Part shown: positions 1 through 9,479 of the stretch, one piece after another
Numbering within the stretch: position 1 is the first letter of the stretch
How the letters are laid out: the number at the start of each line of letters is the position of its first letter
Source of the DNA: Psilocybe azurescens
Taxonomy: Eukaryota > Basidiomycota > Agaricomycetes > Agaricales > Agrocybaceae
Assembly: GCA_023853785.1 (NCBI GenBank)
Contig: JAJIRX010000813.1
Span: 1-36,086 of the forward strand
Direction: 5' to 3'
DNA: 36,086 nt
Program-made: the position numbers and the translations under genes
Notes under the pieces: model-generated
Database searches by the model: none
What the model was told of the DNA's origin: nothing
The model's input: the letters and a program-made list of their open reading frames with translations, nothing else

Positions 1-981
1 AAGAAACGGTCGATGTGTATTGCACGGCGAAGTTTCAGTATTACAGGTGACAAGCACCTGCAAGTTACGTGTTTTCAGATATCTAAGAATGGCCTTCGAT
101 TCAAAACTCACTTGTAGAATGTCGCAATCTGGAGGAGGATCGTCCGTGCGGGCGAGATATCGCGTTTTCCAGTCCAATCAACTGTCGGGAACTGTCCAGC
201 GCAAACGTTGAGGTCTCACCCCACTTCATCAGATTCCTCGAGCTTTGTGTTTGTATGGACAGTTGATGCGTCTGAACGATCTGAGCTTTTGTCCTATTAT
301 GAACGCTCGAACAGGTTTTAGATAGCAGCTCGACGGAATGGCTGAAGGTACGTCTGGCTGCATATACATTGTCAGTAATTTCTACTGTTCTGCTAACATC
401 GATCAGCTGCATATGACAGAGTACGACGTAGCATACCTTGGTTGTTTGTGCCATTACGACGTGAGCTGCGCACAGTGGAAGGCAAAGTGCCGACACCTCT
501 CGTCGTTACGTGTGCCCCAAATTTCTTCTCTTTGGTTGCTTCGTGCTGCCAATCTTCTCGACGTAGTCCTGCGATGATCAAATTTAGCTAATAAGTAAGG
601 TACATGTTCTCTTAATCTATCGCAAACGTATTGAACTCACTGCATAGACACAAGGAACAGTAGAATTGCTACCAGTATCCAGTAATGTTTGACTGAATTT
701 ACCGCTTGCAATTTGCATTGTGTGGCATACGATATACGTGGACCGACTCTCTTTCTTTTTATTTTTGAGGTGCGTAGCCTAGAGCTGCTTTCGTTGAGTT
801 CGATGAAATCGATGACCTGACATTGCGTTGTTGCTCGTGGTGTCTACGAGCAACATCAAGATATTTGCTATCACCGTACTCGGACAGCTTGTCACGATGA
901 AAACTTTCCGGTGGGGCTTTCTCACCTTCTCTCATTACTATATACAACATTCACTCCTTTCTTTAGCCTAAACCGCTCATT
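1..981. other. No gene recognised
   Basis: Only short open frames occur on both strands, and none carries a motif or family resemblance I can name. No tRNA, repeat or clear splice pattern was seen. It is probably intergenic sequence upstream of the membrane-protein-like region that begins near 982. Confidence 0.4.
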
Positions 982-1980
982 ATGAGCATCAGTACCTGTA
1001 ACGTCGCTTTGTATCGGTGTGCTTCCTTGAGTTCTCGCTGATCATCTCCGGCAGCTGTCCTCAAAGGCATAATTGCCGTTCACTTTACGGCCATCGCTAC
1101 AACATTCGTTCGCCTCGTTTATCAAGTTACCTCTGCTATTTTATATGGCTCGATGATATATTTGCTGCAGTTACTGCGACAGGAAATGGTGCAATTGTTG
1201 GTCGGTTGATATACCTCCGTATGTGGCATTTCCCTTCAAAGTTTTCTTTTTGTAATTTGTTCATTTGAACGCTCTAGTTATTGTCTCAAAGGCTGGAAAG
1301 CCTCATTCTTATCATATCGAACTAGCGATAGGTTTCTTCGTCATTTGGTGAGACGCCGCTAGCTTATTCGTATCCACTTGTGTTGGATGTTGTGTACTCA
1401 TCGTGACTTATAGGTCTTCACGCGCCAGTTTTATCATGGGTCCTGCACGAGTTCACAAGGATTCCAAAACGCTCGTTCGCAGCTTCAATTTTACGTGTAT
1501 GGTACTGGTTGTTGGCACGTTATACGGGGTGCTCGCCGCTGTTCTGTGTCGTAGGGTGAATACCAAGATGACAGACTGCGTATTTGCTCACCTCCACATA
1601 CTTTGATGATATGCGCGTTCATAAGTGTGTATTTTACTTAAAATTGCTCGACATAAAGATTCTCATTAAAGCATTCAGCGGAATTATTAGTTGACGCTGG
1701 TATCCTCTACCACAATTGGAGATTGCTTGTGCACGTCCCGGGCGTCCTTTGCACACCATGGGTCATCGCCTACGACTCGCTTTTGGGTTTCTGCAGCAAC
1801 ATCATCGTCCTCATCAGCAGTGCCGTATGCCTGGCTGCCCTCTTAGCACGTGATACAGCAGCTTCCACGACCCTCGTTTATGTTGTCAATTCGGCAGTAA
1901 GTGCATCATTTCCCTTAGCTCCGGTAGATGACTTACCTCCTTTTATTTCATCCATAAAATTTAGACAGCATTCTCGGTAG
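982..1980 (+). pseudogene. Possible rhodopsin-like integral membrane protein, multi-exon or decayed
   Basis: An ATG at 982 opens a short exon (MSISTCNVALYR). Hydrophobic blocks on the same strand follow in the order expected for the 7-TM rhodopsin-like proteins common in basidiomycetes. One block includes the stretch AVHFTAIATTFVRLVYQ (about 1075-1125). The next ends in a WLDDIFAAVTATG-like segment (about 1150-1185), matching the family's W-(W/Y)-DD-x-WA loop. Further helices lie at 1400-1560 (SSRASFIMGPARV then FTCMVLVVGTLYGVLAAVL) and 1750-1880. The blocks sit in different frames, and I could not build one clean spliced reading. Some shifts may be introns and others single-base breaks. The helix order supports the call, but no residue is diagnostic. 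It could also be an unrelated small membrane protein. Confidence 0.33.
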
Positions 1981-2362
1981 TTGCGACTAATATTTCCGTG
2001 GCTATCGGTTTTTGTCTCAAAGGATATCCATACCATCGGCCAACGTCGCACAGGACATCGGTTCTTCTTTTGGATTACAAACAATAGTCATATCTAGGGA
2101 TAATTTGAAGGTTCAAGGAACAGAGGATGACGCAAAGGCCAATATGTATTCTGAGGGTATTAACAGAAGTGCTTAGCACTTTTGATTTTCGGTCTGCAAT
2201 CCGTATATATTTCGTATCGGCTTTCAACGTAAACCATCTTGCGGTGTATGTCTGTTCTAATATAAAATTGTGTCATTTACTGTTTGTTCTTGCTCTATTA
2301 CAAAATTGTGTATGAAATTGAGTATGCAACTAGTAGAGCTCTAGTACGATGTGAAGCGCTCA

Positions 2363-5061
2363 TCAAAAGAAAATTAATAAAGAATTTCCCTCCTTGTAGA
2401 AAGCAAAAGACACCGCTTGTCGATGAAGCACGAAAATTATATACAGAAAGTATCTAGCTGGGCAAATGGGTACTGACATATATATCACGAGCTTTTTCAT
2501 AAGGGACCTATTCATATTCTTCTGTTTTTTGGTTTCGTACGCGATGCAAATGTCTGATTGGTTAAGTTCGATCTCATCCCCAACGATAGTGTCCGGTGAT
2601 TCCTCGTTTCTAGCGACGACCGTGACAATTAAATTGTTATTTCGATGGTGTACGTGTCGCGCGAATTTGCCGCAATGTGTACCTTCAATAATAACGAGGA
2701 GTCCAATGTCATGTTTTACGCTTGGGTGGGTAGGTGATATTAAACGTGCGTCGATTGTGTGCATTTGCTTGGATCTTGTCGTGAACTGTCGTAAGGCTAC
2801 AGTATGCCTTGATCTTCACGGTATACCTCCACAAAAATTTCTTCATTGCAAAAGGAACCGCCATCCGCTTTGACAATTAATTGAGCGCCAACAAGGCTGT
2901 TCTTCAAAAGTATATGGTCGTATTCTATTGGGTGTCCGCAAGTAATAGTCGACGGGAAACTTGATGAGGACCTGGCAAAAATTCCAAACCGGATTGATCT
3001 GCATGGTCTGGAGACTCAAATACATGCAGTGGATCCCACGCCGGGGTCATACTACCGAAGGCCTCATCGGGCAACGGAGTAACACTTCGGTTGTATTGCA
3101 TGTCATGATTTGACTGGGAGGCGGCTATTTCCATGGACTTTGCGTGTTTAACATTAAAATTTACATCCAGGGGCTTAAGTGTACTGTATTTAGTATATCA
3201 GTCAGAGTCTTTGATAGAAAGATATAAGAAGAATCTTGTTTTATTTTTTTAAAAAAGAAACGCACTGGTAGCAAACGACATCCGTGACGTCAAAGGTGAC
3301 CCTCTTGAAGGGGACAACAGGATCATAGCGATTTAATTCAATGAATAGCCCTATATTGTTGGAGGATGTCATTGAAACTTCTTTTATAATTCTGACGGCG
3401 CCTTTGAATATATGAAGACACTTAGTCACAACAACTACCACGCCGCACTAAGGATGATTCTTTTTGCATGAAGACGCTATGCGCGTTTCTGGTAAGTGGT
3501 TGATGGTGTGAAGAAAATCCGTGAGGCACAAAGACACAAAGTTTACATGGACATCAATGAACTTGAGCTGTTTTTCTCCATCAATATTCATGACTGTGAT
3601 GAAGGAAGACCTGACCAACCTGTGTCTCAGCGTTTGAGTTCGAGTAAGGGTTGTTGTTGTCTCTGCCACTTTTTTCAATCAACGCCGCCATGTTTCCTTG
3701 TATCTCCGTTATCCATCCAGTACGTTTAGCATTCGGTCCGCTGTTGATTTGAACATGATCTCCGACATTGAATATTTTATGCACATCGTTCCACGTAGTG
3801 CGTATGAGCTGCATCTGATCGCTCGACTGATCTTCAATGCTTACGAGTGGCCCATATACAGGGTCGTCTTCGGGTGGATCCAGTGACACATCTACAAATC
3901 GACTGCTGATACAAGATACAGTTCCCTTTTCGCTGGTTGACAGAATCACCACGCGCTCGAATTCCGAAAAAATCCATTCCTTGGGACGCGAATGGGCATA
4001 CTATCAAGGATAAATGGATGTTGAGATTGAATAAACTGCTCGAAAGAGTTGTGTGCAATTTCGTCCACACCCGTACTGAAAGAATGGAAGTCGAAGTCCA
4101 ATCGTGCAAGCCCCCATTCGATTGTTAATCGGCCGATTCTATACGTGCTTGACTCATCGAGATCGACTGCTGTGTCAGGAAAAGCAGATCGAAATGCCGT
4201 GGCATCAAATAGTCTGGGCTCAGGAATGGAAGGGCGATGCCTTCGGCTTCAGAGATCGGAAAGCATGCGCTCGATAGGCCAAACGCGGCACGAGCAATAT
4301 GGATGCCCCCATGAGGTCGTAGAGATGACATGTCCCACGTCGCCTTTGTACAAACCTTTTGTGATTCTGATCCACTGTCCATCCACGACGTCTGCGTTTA
4401 CATCCTGCATAATAAGCATCTGTATCGCTTCTTCTTTCTCAATAGCTTTGCGTCGAATGCCACTTTGGCGCCGAATCACACCTGGCGTGTTCATCAACAG
4501 CTGAACGAGTTCCTGATTCATTGTACATTCCAGGTAAACATGTCCGCGTACCGAGCCTCGAGTGAAAGCCGAACGCGAATTGGTGGTGGTCGCATGCCTT
4601 AAGCAGCAATGACATTACCATAATTTCTTCTTTGCCTTTCTGAAGAAAAATCAGAGAAATCGTAGAGAGGCAACTTACATACTTACTATACATTCAACTT
4701 GCCATGTAGGGTAATCGCTGCTGAGATGAGAGAAAGGAACGCCGTCTGCTTCGCATGCGTGAATCGGCTCAATTTCGGACGATGTCGTGGTCCTTTCTAT
4801 TCTCTCCTGTATTCGGCGCACGACCTGCTCCATTTGTGTGTGCCTCGCATCTCTATTTTCCTCAAAGGTGGGCAGGGTTACATCCCTGTCGCTTGTTACA
4901 TTGATAGCATCATCAAGAAATCCATCTGCGTAAAGCAATGATTTATTTGAAGGGGATTATAATGTTTCGGTAATAATAATGTAGTCACCTATATCTTCGT
5001 ATTCGTCACTTTCATCAGCGGACTCCTCAGTAACCTGCGCCTCTATATCTAGAAAATGCAT
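2363..5061 (-). CDS. SPT5-like KOW-repeat protein, multi-exon, several frame breaks
   Basis: SPT5 is a transcription elongation factor that binds RNA polymerase II through an NGN domain and KOW repeats. This belongs to the divergent SPT5-like set seen in mushrooms. From the ATG at 5061 there is an acidic N-terminus (ESADESDEYEDI). A 63-nt intron (4988-4926) joins in frame to DGFLDDA. The NGN-like end GSVRGHVYLECTMNQELV lies near 4560-4505. A first KOW, RITKGLYKGDVGHVIST, lies near 4370-4320. A long segment runs from about 4230 to 3950. A second KOW, VGDHVQINSGPNAKRTGWI, lies near 3760-3705. A third KOW-like block is at 3441-3241, followed by a CTR-like MTPAWDPL near 3040. The C-terminal block GLLVIIEGTHCGKFARHVHH lies near 2700-2640. 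At least five frame changes occur (near 4600, 4305, 4240, 3970 and 2800). Two would be bridged by one base in a G or T run. It is either a recent pseudogene or an intact gene with sequence errors. The 3' end is approximate. Confidence 0.78.
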
Positions 5062-5760
5062 GAACGATGTGTTGCGCTGCAACGGGCGGGTATTAATGTC
5101 AGCTTTATAAGGTACACTGTTTTCGACGTACTCTTTCCATGTTGCGTTACACGAGATGATCCACTGTATGATATTCAAAGGCTTTGATGATACAATGCAC
5201 TAGCAATCACAAAGGACGATTCAAAGGCCGGTTTATTATTGTGACAAGTATATACTGGCGATTCGATTCTCTCCACTGTATTACAGCAACAAAGCTAATA
5301 AATTGAATAAATCGAGGTTCTATATACGGTGCGGGTTAAATACGTATGCTATTCACGAACTTACCTGTAAGGAGCAACGCGTATCAGTCGCACAGTTGTT
5401 GGTCGGAATCAAGAAAGAGGAAGCGTGAGAATTGTTTGACAGCTCAATTAAGGCGAAGGGCGTGCAACAATATCGGATAAATCCGAAAAGGAACGTGATT
5501 ATTGTATATCTGGGTGAATCAATAATATTCTCACGGTTTTGCTCTACACAGAACGCGAACGTGGTGTGTAAAATCGAGGTGCATGAGTACCCACAGCGGG
5601 ACATCTGAGGGTGCGCGGTTGATGTAGAATGTTTAGATCAGTCCGATGCGGATGCACAGAATGCAGAGGTGGTGAGGGTGGTGATGTCGATGGGTTGACC
5701 ACTGACAGTATGTAGTGCAAAGTGAAATGGACAAAAGTAATCAGCAGCAGTGATACAACT
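5062..5760. other. Spacer between SPT5-like gene and RFC1 remnant
   Basis: This is the 5' side of both flanking genes, which are transcribed away from each other. The open frames here are short and lack recognisable motifs. I saw no convincing TATA element or repeat. Confidence 0.35.
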
Positions 5761-7123
5761 ATGGCAAAGGCAGGCTCAGATGCAGAAAGACAGCAGGGAG
5801 GTGGAAGCAGTGTGGTTCATCCCATGAACGCGTCGGGAGAGCTTCATGTGATACAGGATCTAACGTCTATCGTCCTTCAGCCTGCTAAAGGCGGGAAAGC
5901 TGAAAATAATCTACAAATATTCTTTGGACCTGGTTAGAGACAACAGAATATTGTAGCGAAGACTACCATCTCGGTTTTGTACTATCTTTTCCGGAGGACA
6001 TTATACTCATTTCCATGTTTCAGTCGTCTACACTAACTTCGCAGGGCGGTAAATCGGTGACCTCTGGTGGTAAGTAATATAATCGAACATGAGATGATGT
6101 CGGACTGACCGTTGCTCATTCAGATAAAGCAAAGTTTGTGGTCAAAAGGCACCTAATGGGTACGTGGTCTGCTTGTCTTATACTGCTTACACTTTTGACA
6201 CCATCTTAGCTTACAAAAAAAAAAAGGTACACTGCAGCTGTGATTAACGACGGTGATGACGAGCCACTGGTGCCAGTCAAAAAGCCATCTACCATCAAAG
6301 CTAAGAAGGATACCCTGAATGTCTCAAGTGACGAAGGTAAGTTTTATGAATTTCTGGACAACACGACCACCTCATCGTCTTCTCATCGTTAGAGCAAGAG
6401 AGTAAACCAAGACCGTTAGTATTTGACACCCAATTCCCATGCATATCTGGCTGATTCATGCTTAGAAAATGTCCCAGACGGTGCGCCCTGATGCGCTCGC
6501 CGGGCTGTCCCTTGTTTTTATTGGGGAGCTGAGTAGCTTCTCCCGCGATGAGGCTATAGATCGGGAAAACGCTTAGGCGCGTTAGTGATTGTGCTGCTAT
6601 CCTCCCTGACGATAGAATGCTGATATTCTATTTTCACAGTCGGGTGGTAATGCAGGCATGTAGACATCCAGTAAAACGGATTATGTTCTAGGTGATAATG
6701 CAGATCCCAGTAAAATTGCAGCCATCAAAAAGCATGGGATTAAAAGTCTGAACGAGGATGAATTCCCGCATATGGTAGATACACGCAAGGGGTTCAGTAA
6801 CGGCAAAGTGGATACACGTAGCAAGAAGCTCGTTGAGGTACGGGATTTATACCTCTAATTCTTAGTGAGAAGGAGTCTACTCATGATGATAGAATGGTAT
6901 GAACATGAACAATACATTGCTTGGTGGATTCGTGAAAGGTTCGGTAAGCTTAATTCGTCGAATTTTTTCAAAGTTGTAGGAGCCTATCTTTTCGTTTAGG
7001 AAACAAATTCCCTGAGCGTCATGATAACAGACAGGTCATTGTCTCATTATGGGCGAAGTCGACGGAATGTCCGCCGGAGACCGTGAGGGTGTCGGCGCGC
7101 TGAACGCGTTGATTAAAAAAAGT
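5761..7123 (+). pseudogene. RFC1: Replication factor C subunit 1 (RFC1) copy with internal deletion
   Basis: RFC1 is the large subunit of the clamp loader that opens PCNA at primer ends. Blocks appear in RFC1 order. An N-terminal short motif LQIFFGP (near 5915) resembles the IRxFF start of RFC1. A lysine-rich acidic linker is at 6240-6340. The BRCT domain starts with LAGLSLVFIGELSSFSRDEA (about 6493-6550) and ends with GDNADPSKIAAIKKHGIKSL (about 6691-6750). After GFSNGKV the frame runs directly into DTRSKKLVE. A 55-nt intron (6838-6892) splices in frame to NGMNMNNTLLGGFVKG. The Walker B region IMGEVDGMSAGDREGVGALN follows near 7046. The stretch between BRCT and DTRSKK, which in RFC1 holds the RFC box and Walker A, is missing. 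The Walker B Asp is Gly. An in-frame TAG sits at 6574. Homology ends near 7123, so the C-terminal half is absent. ATPase function is not possible as read. The start is uncertain; I took the ATG at 5761. Confidence 0.8.
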
Positions 7124-7160
7124 CCAAGGTTGATTGTCAAAAAGATCCCTGAAGACAAGC

Positions 7161-7192
7161 TGTTGCTAGTATCATCCACAATACTAGCAACA
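7161..7192. repeat. Perfect 12-bp inverted repeat, 8-nt loop
   Basis: TGTTGCTAGTAT at 7161-7172 is followed by loop CATCCACA and then ATACTAGCAACA at 7181-7192. It lies about 40 bp past the point where RFC1 similarity stops. It may form a hairpin, but its role is unknown. Confidence 0.8.
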
Positions 7193-7406
7193 TCGAACGT
7201 CAGCGCCACGGTAAAGCGTCCGTAATATTGGGAGCTTCCTCGGTTGGGGCCTCTGCCATATAAGAAGAACGGCAACTGCTCGAACAGGTGATTACTGAAC
7301 AAAAATACGTTGATTGCTACTGCTGAAGCCGTTTTTAATTTTTTTTTAAAAATATACTTATGTATATCAATCGGTTGTATGTTGGGAAATTTGTCGAAAC
7401 CGTCGT

Positions 7407-7458
7407 TTCCCTCTAGGTTTCCCTCTAGGTTTTTTTTGCAGTTTTTGTTTTTGCAGTT
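7407..7458. repeat. Short tandem duplication and T-rich repeat
   Basis: The 12-mer TTTCCCTCTAGG occurs twice in tandem (about 7407-7430). It is followed by two TTTTTGCAG-type units separated by T-rich sequence. This looks like local slippage. No gene is evident. Confidence 0.6.
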
Positions 7459-7480
7459 AGGGCATACATGTGGGCTGTCA

Positions 7481-7513
7481 CACCTCCAACGGGCGCTTAT
7501 TGCGTTGGAAGTG
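7481..7513. repeat. Hairpin-forming inverted repeat, 7-bp core stem
   Basis: TCCAACG (7485-7491) pairs with CGTTGGA (7503-7509) across an 11-nt loop. The stem extends by CAC/GTG after one mismatch. A GC-rich hairpin like this resembles those near Helitron 3' ends, and it lies on the 3' side of the minus-strand Helitron. No CTRR terminus follows at the usual short distance, so I do not call it the element's end. Confidence 0.5.
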
Positions 7514-7611
7514 ACAAGCGAACGTGACGACCGTAATAGGAGACTGAGCCGGCTCTTTCGACGACTCTGCTCATCGTCTCGCTGCTTAAAAGCTGACTTT
7601 TTATATCGAAT

Positions 7612-8058
7612 ATGAACAAAATCGTCATCACCTTCGTTGTAATCGTCGTGGTTACGATTGTATTATTCATATCCACAAGTAAGTCGTATGTCGTCTAAAT
7701 TCATCGTCGTATGTGCTAAAGGTTAGTAGATACATTGAAACGATTCCTGCGTTGTGTCCTTCCGAAAGTCTGCAAATGGGCAGGAGGTGAGAGGTTATTT
7801 AGCGCATTGTAATCATCTCACATACGTTTGCAGTTCCTTCACAAAGGATACTCGTCACAGGAGGTGTTTTTACAATGTTAAAGGCGACGCCTTCGTAGCG
7901 AACATGTCTTCCGGTGCGTCGTTCAACGGACGATAGGTAGTATCTGACGTTCTCCCTTAGATCCGACTGTTCCGTGGACTCAAGACGAGATGGGTAATGT
8001 TTTAGTTATTGGCGGCGAATTTTGGGAGATCGAGGGAAATCTGTACGCCCGCTGGAGG
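7612..8058 (+). CDS. Possible short multi-exon gene with N-terminal membrane segment, unidentified
   Basis: An ATG at 7612 starts MNKIVITFVVIVVVTIVLFI, a strongly hydrophobic N-terminus that could be a signal anchor. It ends at a good GTAAGTCG donor (7680). Possible later exons include one carrying PSQRILVTGGVF (about 7835-7870) after a TTTGCAG acceptor, and one after CCCTTAG at 7960 carrying TQDEMGNVLVIGGEFWEIEG. The LVTGG and VIGG strings faintly recall Kelch repeats, but that is weak. The exon phases do not all fit without a break. It could be a small secreted or membrane protein, or chance. Confidence 0.3.
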
Positions 8059-8623
8059 GTAAGTTTCTTCATATCCAATTCACAACTGAATCCGAAACTA
8101 ATGTATATATCTCATTTTGCTTGCCTATAATCTCTTCTATTTCTTTGAAAACACTATCGAACGTGAATGTATAAAATATGAATATATGTGCTATTAAAAC
8201 CAGACCGCCGTTTCACTGAAGAGAATGCATGAGAAGAGAAACAACATCATAGTTTAGTTTATAGTATTGTGCACAGCGGCTATTAGCATCGGAAGGAAAA
8301 AAGTCCACACGATGACAGTCAACATACTCCTTTGCATTTCACGAGCTTACGGGATATATAGAGGTCAGTTTTTATTATCATTTTCGCATAAATTCGAAGG
8401 ATGTATTAATATCTTAATTTCTTACAGACTCGGATTGCGACGAAGTGCGGTGGCCTCCACCAAATGTCAATCATAGATGCATGGAAACAATCAGTGAGCA
8501 GAACTTCATACAGCACCACATGAAGTAAAGCTAAACAGCCGGTGGAATATGACGTGAACAAAGCAGCATAGGTTTCTATCAGATTGGAGATAAAAATTTT
8601 CATGCAACACACGATACGATAAC
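8059..8623. other. 3' flank of the Helitron coding region
   Basis: No coding sequence is recognised. The Helitron 3' terminus (minus strand, a hairpin followed by CTRR) should lie here or further left. I could not identify it by eye. Confidence 0.35.
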
Positions 8624-9479
8624 TTATTCTCTGATATAGATCGCGTACAATGCTTGTTTCGTACAGCCATCTTTGCTCAACGTACATAGCCAATCGGTGC
8701 AGTTAGATACGGCATTAACGTTGTACTCCTTAACACACGAACTACCTGTAGCGATTCCATCATGGTACCAGATATCTCCATATTTATCCACGAAACGACT
8801 GGCGAAATGCTGTTGGCCTCCGTATACAACTCCGGCAAGTCTATAATCGGTATGGAATGAATCAGAACTGTAGCGCATCTGAAGGTCTACGTGGTATATG
8901 GGAGCAGTCAATTCAACTGTCATAATATATGGCAAGCGTTCTATCTGGAATGATAGGCTCAATTTTCTGATATGTTGTGCTCGCAGACATGCAGGACAGT
9001 TTTTATTGGTCAGGCGGCTATTTTCAGTCATTTGCCAGCCCAGCTCCTCTGTTATCGAGGACAGTCTATCGGAAGATTCACGAAAAGTACCGTTTGTCGT
9101 CAGACTTACGAATTCACCGAAGTGCATGTTGATACGGCTGAAATCGCAATGTTCGCATACGAGCAGCGATGTGCCACTAGTACGTGTTCCCATCAGCGCG
9201 CATGCTATATTATATATGACTGTTGATCTCTAGCCCATGGGAAACACCTGAGGATTTCTGTTTCTCATGCATTCCCTGACTAGATCTCTGGCCTGCTCGA
9301 GTGTAAGTTCACCGTTGTTAAAACTTTCAAATCCCTGGCTAAGCATATCGAGAGTATCAGTGACGTCTTTGAATCGTCTCACGCCAGAGATGAGTGTTCT
9401 CCTTCCATACGTTGTATACAATAGTGAATATTGAGTCATATCCGCAACTATAGTTCACAGAATCCCATACAGTGCCAAT
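8624..9479 (-). CDS. Helitron C-terminal USP-like cysteine protease domain
   Basis: The domain follows the helicase with no gap. The first block, WDSVNYSCGYDSIFTIVYNV (about 9467-9408), looks like the catalytic Cys box of papain-fold deubiquitinases, with the Cys codon at 9446-9444. A helical stretch (9390-9235) ends in an in-frame TAG at 9230. The final block has two CxxC pairs (LVCEHCDF and NCPACL), which could bind zinc as in USP fingers. It then has YRLAGVVYGGQQHFASRF and WYHDG, matching the His box and Asp of USPs (His codon near 8809, Asp near 8761). So Cys, His and Asp are all present. There is a frame change near 9430. Family assignment rests on motif order only. It may cut ubiquitin-like conjugates or process the transposon polyprotein. 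Confidence 0.65.

Noticed and set aside
7481..7513. Hairpin as the Helitron 3' terminus
   Set aside because: Helitron ends have CTRR about 10-12 nt past the hairpin. Here the nearest CTAG on that strand is about 60 nt away.
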